Origin: Rubrivivax sp.
GTDB taxonomy: Bacteria; Pseudomonadota; Gammaproteobacteria; Burkholderiales; Burkholderiaceae_C
DNA: 54,280 nucleotides
Direction: 5' to 3'
Assembly (NCBI GenBank): GCA_027489455.1
Contig: JAIXZR010000060.1
Span: 1-54,280 of the forward strand
This document shows, piece after piece, positions 41,363-50,966 of the stretch (position 1 is the first letter of the stretch; the number at the start of each line of letters is the position of its first letter). Position numbers and translations under genes: made by a program. Below the pieces are notes generated by a model. That model made no database searches. It was given only the letters and a program-made list of their open reading frames with translations, and was not told the origin of the DNA.

Positions 41363-41391
41363 CGCCGCTGAATGAGTCTTGAACACGACAT
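41359..41391 (-). CDS. Possible 10-codon leader ORF overlapping tolB
   Basis: ATG at 41391, ten codons (MSCSRLIQRR) and TGA, the stop overlapping the tolB ATG as ATGA. A TACAAT hexamer (41403-41398, minus) ends 6 nt before this ATG, so a transcript starting at the ATG would be leaderless and would begin with this mini-ORF. Coupled re-initiation at tolB is plausible; it could also be chance. Confidence 0.35.
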   Translation of the reverse strand: MSCSRLIQRR

Positions 41392-41397
41392 GCCGCG

Positions 41398-41403
41398 ATT
41401 GTA
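41398..41403 (-). promoter_or_regulatory. Candidate -10 element of the tolB-pal-cpoB cluster
   Basis: TACAATCGCGGC on the minus strand ends immediately before an ATG at 41391. Divergent msbA has GATAATCC near 41439 in the other direction, within the 106-nt gap. Confidence 0.4.
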
Positions 41404-41468
41404 GGCAGCGCCCTGTTGCACCCACCCCGGGCGCCGATAATCCGCCGGCCCCGCACACCCTCTCCTTC

Positions 41469-43193
41469 ATGCCGACCCTTCTGCAGCGCTTCAAGCGCCT
41501 GCTGCCCTACATCCGCAACAGCCGCGCCGGCCTGGTCCTGGCATTGGCCGCCGCAGCCGTGACGGCGGCCACTGAACCCGCCATCCCCTGGCTGCTGGGC
41601 AAGCTGCTGGACCAGGGCTTTGCCGGCGGCAGCCTGCCGCTGTGGGTGGTGCCGGTGGCCATCATCGGCCTGTTCGCGGTGCGCAGCGCCTCGGGCTTCC
41701 TGGCGCAGTACGGCCTGGCCTGGACGGCCAACCGCGCCGTGCTGCAGCTGCGCCAGCGCATGTTCGCCACGTTGCTGGAGACCGCGCCGGCGGTGTTCAG
41801 CCAGCAAAGCAGCAGCAGCATCACCAACACCCTGGTCTACGAGGCGCAGGCCGGTGTCACGCAGCTGAGCGCGTCACTGCTCACGCTGGTACGCGACAGC
41901 CTCATCCTCGTGGCACTGCTGATCTACCTGCTGACGCTGAACTGGCAGCTGACCCTGATCGTGGCGCTGCTCTTCCCGGCCGTGGCCTGGGTGATGCGCC
42001 TGCTGGGCCGGCGGCTGCACCGCGTGACGGTGGAAGGCCAGCAGGCCACCGACCAGCTGGCCTACGTCGTCGAAGAGAACATGCTGGCCTGGCGCATCGT
42101 GCGCCTGCACGGCGCGCAGGCCGCGCAGGGCGGGCGCTTCGACCGCGCCGCCGAGCGGCTGCGCCACCTGCTGATGAAGGCCGTGGTGGCCGGCGGCACG
42201 ATGACGCCCGTGACGCAGATGCTGGCCGCCTGCGCGCTGAGCGTGGTGATCGTGATCGCGCTGTGGCAAAGCCGCACGGGTGGTACGTCGGTGGGCGAGT
42301 TCGTGGCCTTCGTCACCGCCATGCTGCAGCTGGTGGCGCCGGCCAAGCACCTGTCGGACGTGATGGCCCCGCTCACGCGCGGCCTGGCCGGTGTCGAGCG
42401 CGGGCTGGACCTGATCGACCAGCACCCGCGCGAAGCCGGCGGCACCCACGACGGTGGCCGCGCCCGGGGCGAGATCGAGTTCGACGATGTGGGCCTGCGC
42501 TACCGCGCAGACAGCGCGCCAGCGCTGGAAGGCGTGCGCCTGCAGATCCGGGCCGGCGAGACGGTGGCCCTGGTGGGGCCTTCTGGCGCAGGCAAGACGA
42601 CGCTGGCCAACCTGCTGCCGCGCTTCTTCGAGCCCAGCTCGGGCCAGATCCGCCTGGACGGCGTGCCGCTGCCGGCGTGGGACATGCTCGCGCTGCGCCG
42701 GCAGTTTGCGCTAGTCAGCCAGGACGTGGTGCTGTTCAACGACAGCGTGGCCATGAACGTGAGCCTGGGTGCCGCCCTGCCGCGCGAGACGGTGCGCGAG
42801 GCCCTGCGCGCCGCCCACCTGCTGGACTTCGTCGACGCGCTGCCGCAGGGCCTGGACACGCTGATCGGGCACAACGGCAGCCAGCTTTCAGGCGGCCAGC
42901 GCCAGCGGCTGGCGATCGCCCGCGCGATCGCGAAGGACGCGCCGATCCTGATCCTGGACGAGGCCACTTCGGCACTGGACAACGAAAGCGAGCGCGCCGT
43001 GCAGGCTGCGCTGGAAACGCTGATGCAGGGCCGCACGACGCTGGTGATCGCGCACCGCCTGAGCACCATCGAGCATGCCGACCGCGTGCTGGCCTTCGAG
43101 GCCGGCCGCCTGGTCGAGCAAGGCACCCACGCCCAGCTGCTGGCGGCCGGTGGCCTGTACGCACGGCTGCACGCGATGCAGTTCAGGACCTGA
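41469..43193 (+). CDS. msbA: Lipid A export ABC transporter (MsbA-like)
   Basis: 574 aa. A half-size ABC exporter that dimerises in the inner membrane and flips lipid A-core. Six hydrophobic segments lie in residues 20-310. The nucleotide-binding domain has Walker A GPSGAGKTT (about 373-381), Q loop, signature LSGGQRQR, Walker B ILILDEATSALD and the H-loop IAHRLS. The start ATG 41469 gives LLQRFKRLLPYIRNSRAGL; the upstream open frame is not coding. It might instead be a general multidrug exporter of the same family, but the length and N-terminal style fit MsbA. The AhpD-like gene follows 10 nt downstream. Confidence 0.9.
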   Translation: MPTLLQRFKRLLPYIRNSRAGLVLALAAAAVTAATEPAIPWLLGKLLDQGFAGGSLPLWVVPVAIIGLFAVRSASGFLAQYGLAWTANRAVLQLRQRMFATLLETAPAVFSQQSSSSITNTLVYEAQAGVTQLSASLLTLVRDSLILVALLIYLLTLNWQLTLIVALLFPAVAWVMRLLGRRLHRVTVEGQQATDQLAYVVEENMLAWRIVRLHGAQAAQGGRFDRAAERLRHLLMKAVVAGGTMTPVTQMLAACALSVVIVIALWQSRTGGTSVGEFVAFVTAMLQLVAPAKHLSDVMAPLTRGLAGVERGLDLIDQHPREAGGTHDGGRARGEIEFDDVGLRYRADSAPALEGVRLQIRAGETVALVGPSGAGKTTLANLLPRFFEPSSGQIRLDGVPLPAWDMLALRRQFALVSQDVVLFNDSVAMNVSLGAALPRETVREALRAAHLLDFVDALPQGLDTLIGHNGSQLSGGQRQRLAIARAIAKDAPILILDEATSALDNESERAVQAALETLMQGRTTLVIAHRLSTIEHADRVLAFEAGRLVEQGTHAQLLAAGGLYARLHAMQFRT

Positions 43194-43203
43194 AAGGACA
43201 CCC

Positions 43204-43827
43204 ATGACCGCACCCGCCGCCATCTCACGCTACCCCGTGCCCGAGCTGTCGGGCCTGCCCGAGGACATGCGCGCGCGCATCCTGGAAGTGCAGGAGAAGG
43301 CGGGCTTCGTACCCAACGTCTTCCTGGCGCTGGCGCACCGACCGGCCGAATGGCGGGCCTTCATGGCCTACCACGATGCCCTGCTGCTGAAGGACAGCAG
43401 CCCGACCTATCCGACGGGGTCAGGCTCAAGCCTCACGAAGGGTGAACGCGAGATGATCATCGTCGCCACCAGCGCCGCCAACCAATGCCTGTACTGCGTG
43501 GTGGCGCACGGCGCCATCCTGCGCGTCTACGAGAAGAAGCCGCTGGTGGCCGACCAGATCGCGGTGAACTACCGCAAGGCCGACATCAGCCCGCGCCAGC
43601 GCGCCATGCTGGACTTCGCGATGAAGGTCTGCACCGCATCGCACACCGTGGACGAGGCCGATTTCGCCACACTGGCCGCGCATGGCTTCAGCGAGGAAGA
43701 CGCCTGGGACATCGGCGCCATCACGGCCTTCTTCGGCCTCAGCAACCGGATGGCCAACCTCACGGGCATGCGGCCCAACGACGAGTTCTTCGCCATGGGC
43801 CGCCTGCCGCGGCCGCCCAAGGCCTGA
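43204..43827 (+). CDS. AhpD-like / peroxidase-related (carboxymuconolactone decarboxylase family) protein
   Basis: 207 aa with ATG at 43204 and AAAGGA 5 nt upstream. The AhpD core motif CxxCxxxH is present as CLYCVVAHG (C95, C98, H102), which in AhpD acts as a disulfide-reducing site with a proton relay. It belongs to the uncharacterised peroxidase-related branch with a long N-terminal extension and the DEADFATLAAHGFSEEDAWDI helix pair. Likely oxidative-stress related, substrate unknown. Co-directional and probably co-transcribed with msbA. Confidence 0.87.
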   Translation: MTAPAAISRYPVPELSGLPEDMRARILEVQEKAGFVPNVFLALAHRPAEWRAFMAYHDALLLKDSSPTYPTGSGSSLTKGEREMIIVATSAANQCLYCVVAHGAILRVYEKKPLVADQIAVNYRKADISPRQRAMLDFAMKVCTASHTVDEADFATLAAHGFSEEDAWDIGAITAFFGLSNRMANLTGMRPNDEFFAMGRLPRPPKA

Positions 43828-43849
43828 CGGCCTGGGCGGCGCGCTGCCA

Positions 43850-44725
43850 TCAGGCAGAGGCCTGCAGCGCGCGGATGCGGTCTTCGATCGGCGGGTGGCT
43901 GCTCATCAGCGCCATGAAGCCGCTGGGGCGACCGCTGATGCCCATGGCCTGCACGCTCTGCGGCAGCTGGCCCGGATCCAGCCCGCCCAGGCGGGCCAGG
44001 GCGTTGATCATCGGCTGCTTGCGGCCCATCAGCGCCGCGGCACCGGCATCGGCGCGGTACTCGCGCTGGCGCGAGAACCAGGCCACGACGATCGCCGCCA
44101 GCACGCCCAGCACGATGTCCAGCACGATGGTGCTGATGTAGTAGCCGATGCCCGGGCCGTCGTTGGTGTTGCGCAGCACGACCTTGTCGACGAAGTAACC
44201 GATCACGCGCGACAGGAACACGACGAAGGTGTTCATCACGCCCTGGATCAGCGTCATCGTCACCATGTCACCGTTGGCCACGTGCGCCACCTCGTGGGCG
44301 ATCACGGCCTCGACTTCTTCGCGGCTCATGCTCTGCAGCAGGCCCGTGGACACCGCCACCAGGGCGGAGTTCTTGAACGCGCCGGTGGCAAAGGCGTTGG
44401 GCTCGCCCTGGTAGATGGCGACGTCGGGCATGCCGATGTTGGACTTCTTGGCGAAGGTCTCGACCGTGCTGACGATCCAGCGGTGCGTGGGGTCGCTGCT
44501 GTTGTTGATGATCTGGGCACCGGTGCTCCACTTGGCGACCATCTTGCTCATCAGCAGCGAGATGATGGCGCCGCCGAAGCCCATCAGCGCTGCGAACATC
44601 AGCAGCATCCACAGGTTCAGTCCATTGGGAGTGAGGAAGCGGTTGACACCCAGCAGGCTCGCCGCGATGCCCAGCACCAGCATCACGGCCAGGTTGGTGA
44701 CGACGAAGAGCACGATCCGTTTCAT
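43850..44725 (-). CDS. htpX: Membrane metalloprotease HtpX
   Basis: 291 aa, normal length. An inner-membrane zinc protease that degrades misfolded membrane proteins. Two N-terminal hydrophobic helices (5-25, 37-60), HEVAH zinc motif at 144-148, further helices at 155-185 and 195-220, and [10 protein letters not shown] supplying the third zinc ligand. Convergent with the AhpD-like gene. Typically induced by envelope or heat stress; no heat-shock promoter was recognisable. Confidence 0.96.
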   Translation of the reverse strand: MKRIVLFVVTNLAVMLVLGIAASLLGVNRFLTPNGLNLWMLLMFAALMGFGGAIISLLMSKMVAKWSTGAQIINNSSDPTHRWIVSTVETFAKKSNIGMPDVAIYQGEPNAFATGAFKNSALVAVSTGLLQSMSREEVEAVIAHEVAHVANGDMVTMTLIQGVMNTFVVFLSRVIGYFVDKVVLRNTNDGPGIGYYISTIVLDIVLGVLAAIVVAWFSRQREYRADAGAAALMGRKQPMINALARLGGLDPGQLPQSVQAMGISGRPSGFMALMSSHPPIEDRIRALQASA

Positions 44726-44872
44726 GGTGATGGCGGGGCCCTGAAGGCCCGGTGGGTTGCGCGGATGGGCGGGATGTTAGGGCGCCGGGCGGCGTTTCAA
44801 GACCGCCAGGCCGGCAGCAGGCCTGCACCGCCTGGGGATGTTGGCCTGCCCGGGCCCGGGCCAGGCGGCCGA

Positions 44873-46213
44873 TCAGCGCCGCAGGCGCAGGTAATTGGGC
44901 TGCCCGGCCGGGAACAGCTCGAACAGCTCGGGGAACTGCCCCAGCAGCTTGGTCGATGCGCCGCTGCGGCCCAGCAGCGCAGCTTCGCGCAGGCGCTGCG
45001 ATGCGACGCGGAGTTCCAGCGTCTCGCCGCGCTGCAGTTCTGGCATGCAGGCCAGGATCTGCCTTGCCCGCTCGTGGGCGGGGGTCGACCCCGCCGCAGG
45101 GCCGCGCGCAGATGCGGGTGCGGGCGCCGCCCGTTCGGCCGCGGGCGGCTTGGCCGCCACCGGCGCGGCGGCTGGCGCACCGTCGGGCGGGGCCGTCATG
45201 GATTCGGCCGACGCTGCTTCGGCAGCGCGCACCTTGGGGCGGGTCTTGCGCGCCGGCTTGCCGGCAGCGACGGGGGCTGCAATGTCTGCCGCTGCTGTGG
45301 ATGCGACGTCGCCAGCCAGCTCATCGGCAGCCGCGCTGGCGGCCTTGCCGCGGGCCCTGCTGCCGGTCTTGGCCGCGGTGCGGCTGCCGGGGCGCGCGGG
45401 CTCGGCAGCCGCTGGCAAGGGATCGGCAGTGGCCAGGGCCTCGGCCGGCGCAGCTGCCGACGCCGTCTTGCGCGCGGCCTTGCTGGCGGTCTTGCGCGCA
45501 GCCTTGGCCGCTGTCTTGCGGGCCGGCGGGCCGGCCGTTGCCGCGGTGCTGGCCGGGGCCTCGGCGGCGGCCGAGGGCGGCGGCGCTGCTACGGCGGGGC
45601 CGTCGGCCACGGACGGGGCGGCAGGCGGGCGGGCCGCTGGCGTCGCTGCGGAGGTGACGGCTGCAGGCGGGGCGACAGGGGCGGCAGGGGCTGGAGCGGC
45701 TGCCCGCCCCTTGCGCCCCGCGGGCTGGCGGGCGGGCCGGCCGGCGGGCTGCCCGCGCGCCGCCGTGGCCGGGCTGGCGGCGCCGGCGGGCCGGCGGTGC
45801 TCGAGCACGGTGAAGTCGTCGTAGACGTCGCGCGTCTCGTCGCCAGTCTTGCCGTGCTGGCCAATGCCGCGCACGACGCAACCCTTTTCGCGCAAGCGTT
45901 GCACCAGAGGCGCGAAATCGGAATCCGACGAGGCGATGACGACGACGTCAGGCCGTTCAGCCAGCACCAGATCGATGGCGTCCACGGCCAGAGCGATATC
46001 GGTGCTGTTCTTGCCGGCGGCCAGGTTCACCATCGGCTTGATGCCCAGGCGCTTGAAGGTGGCCTGGTGCTTGAGGGCCCCTTCGGCCGTGCAGTAGGCG
46101 CGGCGCACGTGCAGGCCGCCATGCTGGTTCAGCAGCAGGCGCACGGCCTGTTCCATCACGTCGACCGACACGTTGTCGGCGTCGATCAGCAGCATCACGC
46201 GATCGATGCTCAC
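44873..46213 (-). CDS. NYN-domain protein with H1-like linker and LOTUS-like C-terminus
   Basis: 446 aa from GTG 46213; an ATG at 46195 would shorten the N terminus by six residues. Residues 5-140 form a NYN/LabA (PIN-like) domain: LLIDADN with D11 and D13, KNSTDIALAVDAI with D72, and IASSDSDFAPLVQ with D97 and D99, the expected acidic metal site of a putative ribonuclease. Residues about 141-375 are a low-complexity Ala/Pro/Lys linker with histone-H1-like runs such as KTAAKAARKTASKAARKTAS. The last ~65 residues (RQILACMPELQRGETLELRVASQRL...LLGQFPELFELF...NYLRLRR) resemble an OST-HTH/LOTUS domain. Putative RNA-binding nuclease; function unproven. Confidence 0.8.
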   Translation of the reverse strand: MSIDRVMLLIDADNVSVDVMEQAVRLLLNQHGGLHVRRAYCTAEGALKHQATFKRLGIKPMVNLAAGKNSTDIALAVDAIDLVLAERPDVVVIASSDSDFAPLVQRLREKGCVVRGIGQHGKTGDETRDVYDDFTVLEHRRPAGAASPATAARGQPAGRPARQPAGRKGRAAAPAPAAPVAPPAAVTSAATPAARPPAAPSVADGPAVAAPPPSAAAEAPASTAATAGPPARKTAAKAARKTASKAARKTASAAAPAEALATADPLPAAAEPARPGSRTAAKTGSRARGKAASAAADELAGDVASTAAADIAAPVAAGKPARKTRPKVRAAEAASAESMTAPPDGAPAAAPVAAKPPAAERAAPAPASARGPAAGSTPAHERARQILACMPELQRGETLELRVASQRLREAALLGRSGASTKLLGQFPELFELFPAGQPNYLRLRR

Positions 46214-46268
46214 GGGCGGGCCCCCGGGCGGGTGTGGCGGAGCGCGCGGCCATCGCGGGGCAGTGGTT

Positions 46269-47351
46269 TCATTGCAGCTTCCAGTTCAAGGTCTCGCCGG
46301 CGCGCAGCGGCTTGATGAGTGCGTCGCCGAAGGGCAGGGTTTCGGGCAGGGTCCAGGCCTGGCGCTTGAGGGTCACCGTCCCGGTGTTGGCGGGCAGGCC
46401 GTAGAAGGCCGGGCCGTACAGGCTGGCAAAGGCCTCCAGCTTGTCCAGAGCGCCTGCGGCTTCGAAGGCTTCGGCGTAGAGCTCCAGTGCCGCCGGCGCC
46501 GTGAAGCAGCCCGCACCGCAGACCGATTGTTCCTTCATCACCGCGGCATGGGGGGCGCTGTCGGTGCCCAGGAAGAAGCGCGGGCTGCCGCTGGTGGCGG
46601 CCTGCACCAGCGCCTGGCGGTGCGCTTCCTTCTTGAGCACCGGCAGGCAGTAGTAGTGCGGCCGCAGGCCGCCAGTGAAAAGCGCATTGCGGTTGTAGAG
46701 CAGGTGGTGCGCAGTCAGGGTGGCGGCGGTGGGGCCGGGCGCTTCGGCCACGTACTGCGCGGCTTCGCGCGTGGTGATGTGCTCGAAGACCACCTTCAGC
46801 TCGGGGAAGTCGCGGCGCAGCGGCTGCATCACGCGGTCGATGAACACGGCCTCGCGGTCGAAGATGTCGATCTCGCCGTCCGTCACCTCGCCGTGCACGA
46901 GCAGCAGCAGGCCTTCGCGCTGCATGGCCTCCAGCGTCGCGTACGTTTTTCGCAGGTCGGTGACGCCCGCGTCACTGTTGGTGGTGGCGCCTGCCGGGTA
47001 CAGCTTGAGCGCGACGACACCGGCATCGCGCGCGCGGCGGATCTCGTCCGGCGGCGTGTTGTCCGTCAGGTAAAGCGTCATCAAGGGCTCGAAAGCCAGC
47101 CCGGGGGGCAGCGCCTGCAGGATGCGCTGGCGGTAGGCCAGCGCAGCCGCCGCCGTCGTGACGGGCGGGCGCAGATTGGGCATGACGATGGCCCGCGCAA
47201 ACTGGCGGGCCGTAAACGGCAGCACGGCCGCGAGGGCCGTGCCGTCTCTGAGGTGCAGGTGCCAGTCGTCGGGCTGGCGGATCTGCAGCTCTTGTGTCTG
47301 CGGATGGGCGGTTGCCTGGGGCCAGGCGGCGGAAGGGGCGGTGCTGTTCAC
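46269..47351 (-). CDS. pyrC: Dihydroorotase
   Basis: 360 aa from GTG 47351, the only sensible start near the conserved N terminus; the same frame stays open upstream over the protease gene but is not coding. It cyclises carbamoyl-aspartate to dihydroorotate with a binuclear zinc centre. Motifs: [10 protein letters not shown] (metal His), [13 protein letters not shown] with the carbamylated Lys, VVFEHITT, and GTDSAPH. It is of the PyrC (type II) group. No strong ribosome-binding site is visible. pyrD is 20 kb away, so pyrimidine genes are scattered. Confidence 0.94.
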   Translation of the reverse strand: MNSTAPSAAWPQATAHPQTQELQIRQPDDWHLHLRDGTALAAVLPFTARQFARAIVMPNLRPPVTTAAAALAYRQRILQALPPGLAFEPLMTLYLTDNTPPDEIRRARDAGVVALKLYPAGATTNSDAGVTDLRKTYATLEAMQREGLLLLVHGEVTDGEIDIFDREAVFIDRVMQPLRRDFPELKVVFEHITTREAAQYVAEAPGPTAATLTAHHLLYNRNALFTGGLRPHYYCLPVLKKEAHRQALVQAATSGSPRFFLGTDSAPHAAVMKEQSVCGAGCFTAPAALELYAEAFEAAGALDKLEAFASLYGPAFYGLPANTGTVTLKRQAWTLPETLPFGDALIKPLRAGETLNWKLQ

Positions 47352-47416
47352 CGCCAGATTCTCGCATCCGGCCCTGGCAACCGCCCCGCCGTGGGCAGGG
47401 CGGTTGCCCGGCGCCC

Positions 47417-50400
47417 TTAGCGCAGCACCTGCAGCACCGTGCTTTCGCTGGCCAGCGGGTTGTCCGCCACCAGCACCAGCAGGCCCTTGTTGCCAGGGGA
47501 AGCCGTCAGCCCGGCAGCCGGGTCGACGGTGTACGGCACCTGCGCAGCCGTGCCGCTGGCCAGCACCACCGAGCTCTGCGACGGCGTCACGGCCGGCTGG
47601 TTCAGCGTGATGTACTGGAACTGGCCACCGTTGGGCAGCCTGTCCAGTACCGTGCCGCCGGCGAAGTTGCTGGACGTCACGCGCACACCGATGCGGCTGC
47701 TGGCCGTGATGTTCATCAGCGACGGGAACACCGAGATGATGGCCTTGCTCGAGTCGAGCGCGAAGTCGGTGCGGAAGAACGCGCCGGTGCCCGTCGTCGA
47801 GGTGCCCGTGCTGATGAAGTTGGCGTTGACGTTGGTCGCGGCGTTGAGGTTGCGCACGGTGAAATCGGTGACACCGTCGTCGTTGGTGTCGATCTCGATG
47901 TTGAACACCGCGGAACGCAGCGTCGTCACCGGCTTCCACAGCGACACTGCGAAGTCCAGCACGTCGCCGCTGGTCACGCCCGTGGGCAGAGGTGCCGGCA
48001 CGGCGTTGGCACGGTAGCGCACGCCCACGGCACGCAGGTCCACCGGCAGCACGTTGCTGCCAGGCACCAGGGCCGGCTGGTCTTCGGCGTCTTCGCCGCC
48101 GAGCAGCTGGAAGACGTCGACCGACGTGCGTGCTGCACCGGCGTTGCGCAGTGCCAGCAGGTTGGCGCGGCCGCCCACCGAGACGCTGGAGGCCTGGCGC
48201 GGGTACATCAGGTAGGGCACGCGAACGGTGTCGTTCGGGCCGGCGCTGATGGTGACGAAGCCGTCCTGCTCCAGCGCGTCGAAGCGGTTGGTGCAAGCCA
48301 GATCGGGTGCGGGCGGGTTGGTGTTGGTCGTGCAGGTGTCCAGGTTCGTCAGCTTGTCGGGGAAGCCGGCGGCATTGGTCGGCAGGCTGGCCGCGTTGGC
48401 CGTGCCGATCAGCTGGAACGTCCCCGTGCTATTGCCGGGCACCGTCAGGGTGCTGGTGCTGGCGCTGAAGGTCATGCCACGCGCCAGGTCATCGGCGAAG
48501 CGGGCTGCGACGCTGATGGTGTAGGTCTTCGGCGAAGCGTCCAGGTTCTGCACGGTGATGGTGCGGGACACGCTGCTGGTCCCCAGGGCCGAGAAGGCCT
48601 GCGGACCGAAGGACGCTGCCGCCTGGAAGTACGGGCTACCGCTGGTTTCGACGTTCTGGGCGTCGAAAGCCAGGGTGCCCGTGGCCACCGCGCGGTCGAC
48701 CGCCACGCGGCCGGCACCCATGCGGGTGAGCGTGGCCAGGGTGTTGCCGCCGGCCGCCTTGGTGGCGAAGACGTTCACGTCGGCCGTGTTCATCAGCGCG
48801 GCCTTGACCTGCCAGGGCGCGAACGTGGGCTTGGCCGACAGCACCAGGGCTGCAGCGCCAGCCGTCAGCGGGCTGGAGAAGCTGGTGCCGCTGTTGGCGT
48901 TGCCGCCGCTGCCGGTGCCCACATCCGCCATCCAGATGTTGGTGCCGGGGGCAGTGATGTCCGGCTTCAGGCCACGGCCAGCTTGCGAAGGCCCGCGCGA
49001 CGAGAAGCTCGAGATCAGGTCGACCAGGTTCACGCCGCTGGCAACGTTAGGCGCGTCGCCCAGCGGCGTGATGGTGCCCTGCAGCGTGGGCACGCTGGAC
49101 AGGGCGTTGCGGACTTCCAGGCCTTCGGCGGTACCGATAGAGAGGCTGGGCGTGGTCACCAGGGGCGATGCCGCGCCGACAGCCATGCCGAACGGGCCGG
49201 CACCCGCGGCGTTGTTGACGATAATCGAGGCCACGCCGCCAGCACGCTGGACGTTCAGGGCCTTCTCGCCGAACTGGCAGACCCCACGATCGGCCAGGCC
49301 GATGCGGCCGCCCAGCGCCGGGATCGCCGGCACGGCCGGGCCCGGGTCGGCCAGGTTGATGGGGTCGGAGCAGGCCAGGTTGGTGTTGTTGCCGACGGCC
49401 GTGTTCGGGCCACCGAAGCCCAGCGTGGCGGTCAGCGGGCTGGTCAGCGGGGCGCTGAACGCACCCGCGATCACCGCGTAGGTCTTGTTCAGCGGTGCGC
49501 CGACCGTCAGCGTCGGGCCCGTCAGGGTGGCCGGCTCGCTGGCGGCCACGCTGATGAGGGTGTCGGTGGCCGAAGGCGTGCCGACGATGAACGGAATGTT
49601 GTTGCTGTTGCCTGCCGAGGCCACGACCGTGACGCCGGCGCGCACGGCATTGCGCGAAGCTTCCGACAACGAGTTGGTCAGCGGGTTGCCGTAGGAGGCA
49701 CCCAGCGACATGTTCAGTACGAAGCGCGTGCCGGCCGGCAGCGCCGGGTTCTGTGCGCCGGGCTGGCCTTCGTTGGGCAGGCCCAGGGCGTACTTGACGA
49801 CCGAGTCGATGCTGTTGACCAGGGCGCTGCCTTCGCAGGCGCTGCTGATGCGGCTGCAGCCGCGGTAGGCCAGGACCACCGCATTGGGTGCCGAGCCCGG
49901 CTGCAGGTTGGCGCCAGGCACGGCACCGCCGGCGGCAGCGCTGGCCGATTCCGTGCCGTGGCCGGCGAAGTCGGTGGCGGCCTGCTTGTTGTCGATCGGG
50001 TCCGGGTCCGGCGTGACGGTGCCGACGGTCACGTTGTTGACGATGCCCCAGGTCTCGCCCAGCCAGTCATAGCCGCCCTTCACGCGCGGGCCGTTCGGGA
50101 ACACGTTGGGCGTGTCGCCGATGGTCGTCGGGCCGGCACCGCCCGTGGCGCCTTGGTAGTAGGTCACAGTGCCCGGGCCGGAGAAGCTGGCGTGCGTGTA
50201 GTCCACGCCGCTGTCGATGACGGCGATGGCCACGCCCTGGCCGCCGTTGCCGCCCTGGTTGACCGGCAGCGAGCCGATCAGCTGCGGCACCGTCGGCGCC
50301 GTCTGCGACATACGGTAGACGCCGGCAAGCTCGACCAGCTTCACGCCGGGGACACGGCGCAGCGCTTCGATCTGGCTGGCGTCGATGTCCACCACCGCCG

Positions 50401-50788
50401 CGTTGACGCTGAACTCCAGCGTGTTCTGCACCTTGCCGCCCAGGGCGCGGATGGCGTTCAGGCGCGGGGCCTTGGCGTTGCGGAGGTTGCTGCTTTGCTG
50501 CTGCATCTCGGCGCGCATGGCGGCCGTCACACGCTGGGCCACGACCGGGCGCGCGTCGACGACGGACGGCTCGACGAACTGCACGATCACGCGCACGGTG
50601 CCGCTCAGGGCTGGCTGGGTGGTGTCAGCAGGCGCAGCCTGGGCACCGCCGCGGCTTTGCACCAGCAGCTGGGACAGCGGGGTCTGGGCCTGGGCGATAC
50701 CGGCAGCGGCCAAGGCGCAGGCCATGGCAACCAGACGACGCGCGGGCAGTGACCGGCCGCGCTGAGCGGCCGAGAACGAAGTGGACAT
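47417..50788 (-). CDS. Large secreted S8 (subtilisin-family) serine protease
   Basis: 1123 aa. Signal peptide with [19 protein letters not shown] (cleavage near residue 35). An inhibitor-I9-like propeptide follows (about 60-160). The catalytic triad is D192 in [15 protein letters not shown]277 in [10 protein letters not shown] and S636 in [11 protein letters not shown] long insert between His and Ser holds a PA (protease-associated) domain (about 470-545, [34 protein letters not shown]). The ~480 residues after the Ser are beta-rich, likely a fibronectin/Ig-like and adhesion-type tail, ending in [20 protein letters not shown]. Probably extracellular or outer-surface. The stop-to-pyrC-start gap is 65 nt, same strand. 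It has no sorting motif of the PEP-CTERM type. Confidence 0.93.
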   Translation of the reverse strand: MSTSFSAAQRGRSLPARRLVAMACALAAAGIAQAQTPLSQLLVQSRGGAQAAPADTTQPALSGTVRVIVQFVEPSVVDARPVVAQRVTAAMRAEMQQQSSNLRNAKAPRLNAIRALGGKVQNTLEFSVNAAVVDIDASQIEALRRVPGVKLVELAGVYRMSQTAPTVPQLIGSLPVNQGGNGGQGVAIAVIDSGVDYTHASFSGPGTVTYYQGATGGAGPTTIGDTPNVFPNGPRVKGGYDWLGETWGIVNNVTVGTVTPDPDPIDNKQAATDFAGHGTESASAAAGGAVPGANLQPGSAPNAVVLAYRGCSRISSACEGSALVNSIDSVVKYALGLPNEGQPGAQNPALPAGTRFVLNMSLGASYGNPLTNSLSEASRNAVRAGVTVVASAGNSNNIPFIVGTPSATDTLISVAASEPATLTGPTLTVGAPLNKTYAVIAGAFSAPLTSPLTATLGFGGPNTAVGNNTNLACSDPINLADPGPAVPAIPALGGRIGLADRGVCQFGEKALNVQRAGGVASIIVNNAAGAGPFGMAVGAASPLVTTPSLSIGTAEGLEVRNALSSVPTLQGTITPLGDAPNVASGVNLVDLISSFSSRGPSQAGRGLKPDITAPGTNIWMADVGTGSGGNANSGTSFSSPLTAGAAALVLSAKPTFAPWQVKAALMNTADVNVFATKAAGGNTLATLTRMGAGRVAVDRAVATGTLAFDAQNVETSGSPYFQAAASFGPQAFSALGTSSVSRTITVQNLDASPKTYTISVAARFADDLARGMTFSASTSTLTVPGNSTGTFQLIGTANAASLPTNAAGFPDKLTNLDTCTTNTNPPAPDLACTNRFDALEQDGFVTISAGPNDTVRVPYLMYPRQASSVSVGGRANLLALRNAGAARTSVDVFQLLGGEDAEDQPALVPGSNVLPVDLRAVGVRYRANAVPAPLPTGVTSGDVLDFAVSLWKPVTTLRSAVFNIEIDTNDDGVTDFTVRNLNAATNVNANFISTGTSTTGTGAFFRTDFALDSSKAIISVFPSLMNITASSRIGVRVTSSNFAGGTVLDRLPNGGQFQYITLNQPAVTPSQSSVVLASGTAAQVPYTVDPAAGLTASPGNKGLLVLVADNPLASESTVLQVLR

Positions 50789-50882
50789 GGCTCGGAACCT
50801 CGATGCAGAGAGGGGGTGACTGAAGGCGGCCGCAGCGGCCACCTCGACTCAGCACGCGCGGCCCGGGGGCTGCGCGAACATC

Positions 50883-50900
50883 CTCAAACTATGTCTTGAG
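50883..50900. promoter_or_regulatory. Weak imperfect palindrome upstream of the S8 protease gene
   Basis: CTCAA ... TTGAG arms with an 8-nt spacer about 100 nt upstream of the protease start, in otherwise GC-rich DNA. On the minus strand it contains CATAGT, which could be a -10. Weak evidence. Confidence 0.25.
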
Positions 50901-50966
50901 TGAGGCGCTCTGGCACACCGGTTTGCCCCAGCGCCCCCCGAGGTGAGGGGATTCACTTGCAGTGGT

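Noticed and set aside
47352-48296. Upstream extension of the pyrC frame
   Set aside because: It is a shifted reading of the protease gene on the same strand, rich in Arg/Gly/His, with no PyrC similarity.
47294-50752. Very long plus-strand open frame (over 1150 codons) opposite the S8 protease
   Set aside because: Its translation is His/Arg/Gly-rich low-complexity with no domain; it is a GC-driven antisense shadow of a gene with a complete catalytic triad.
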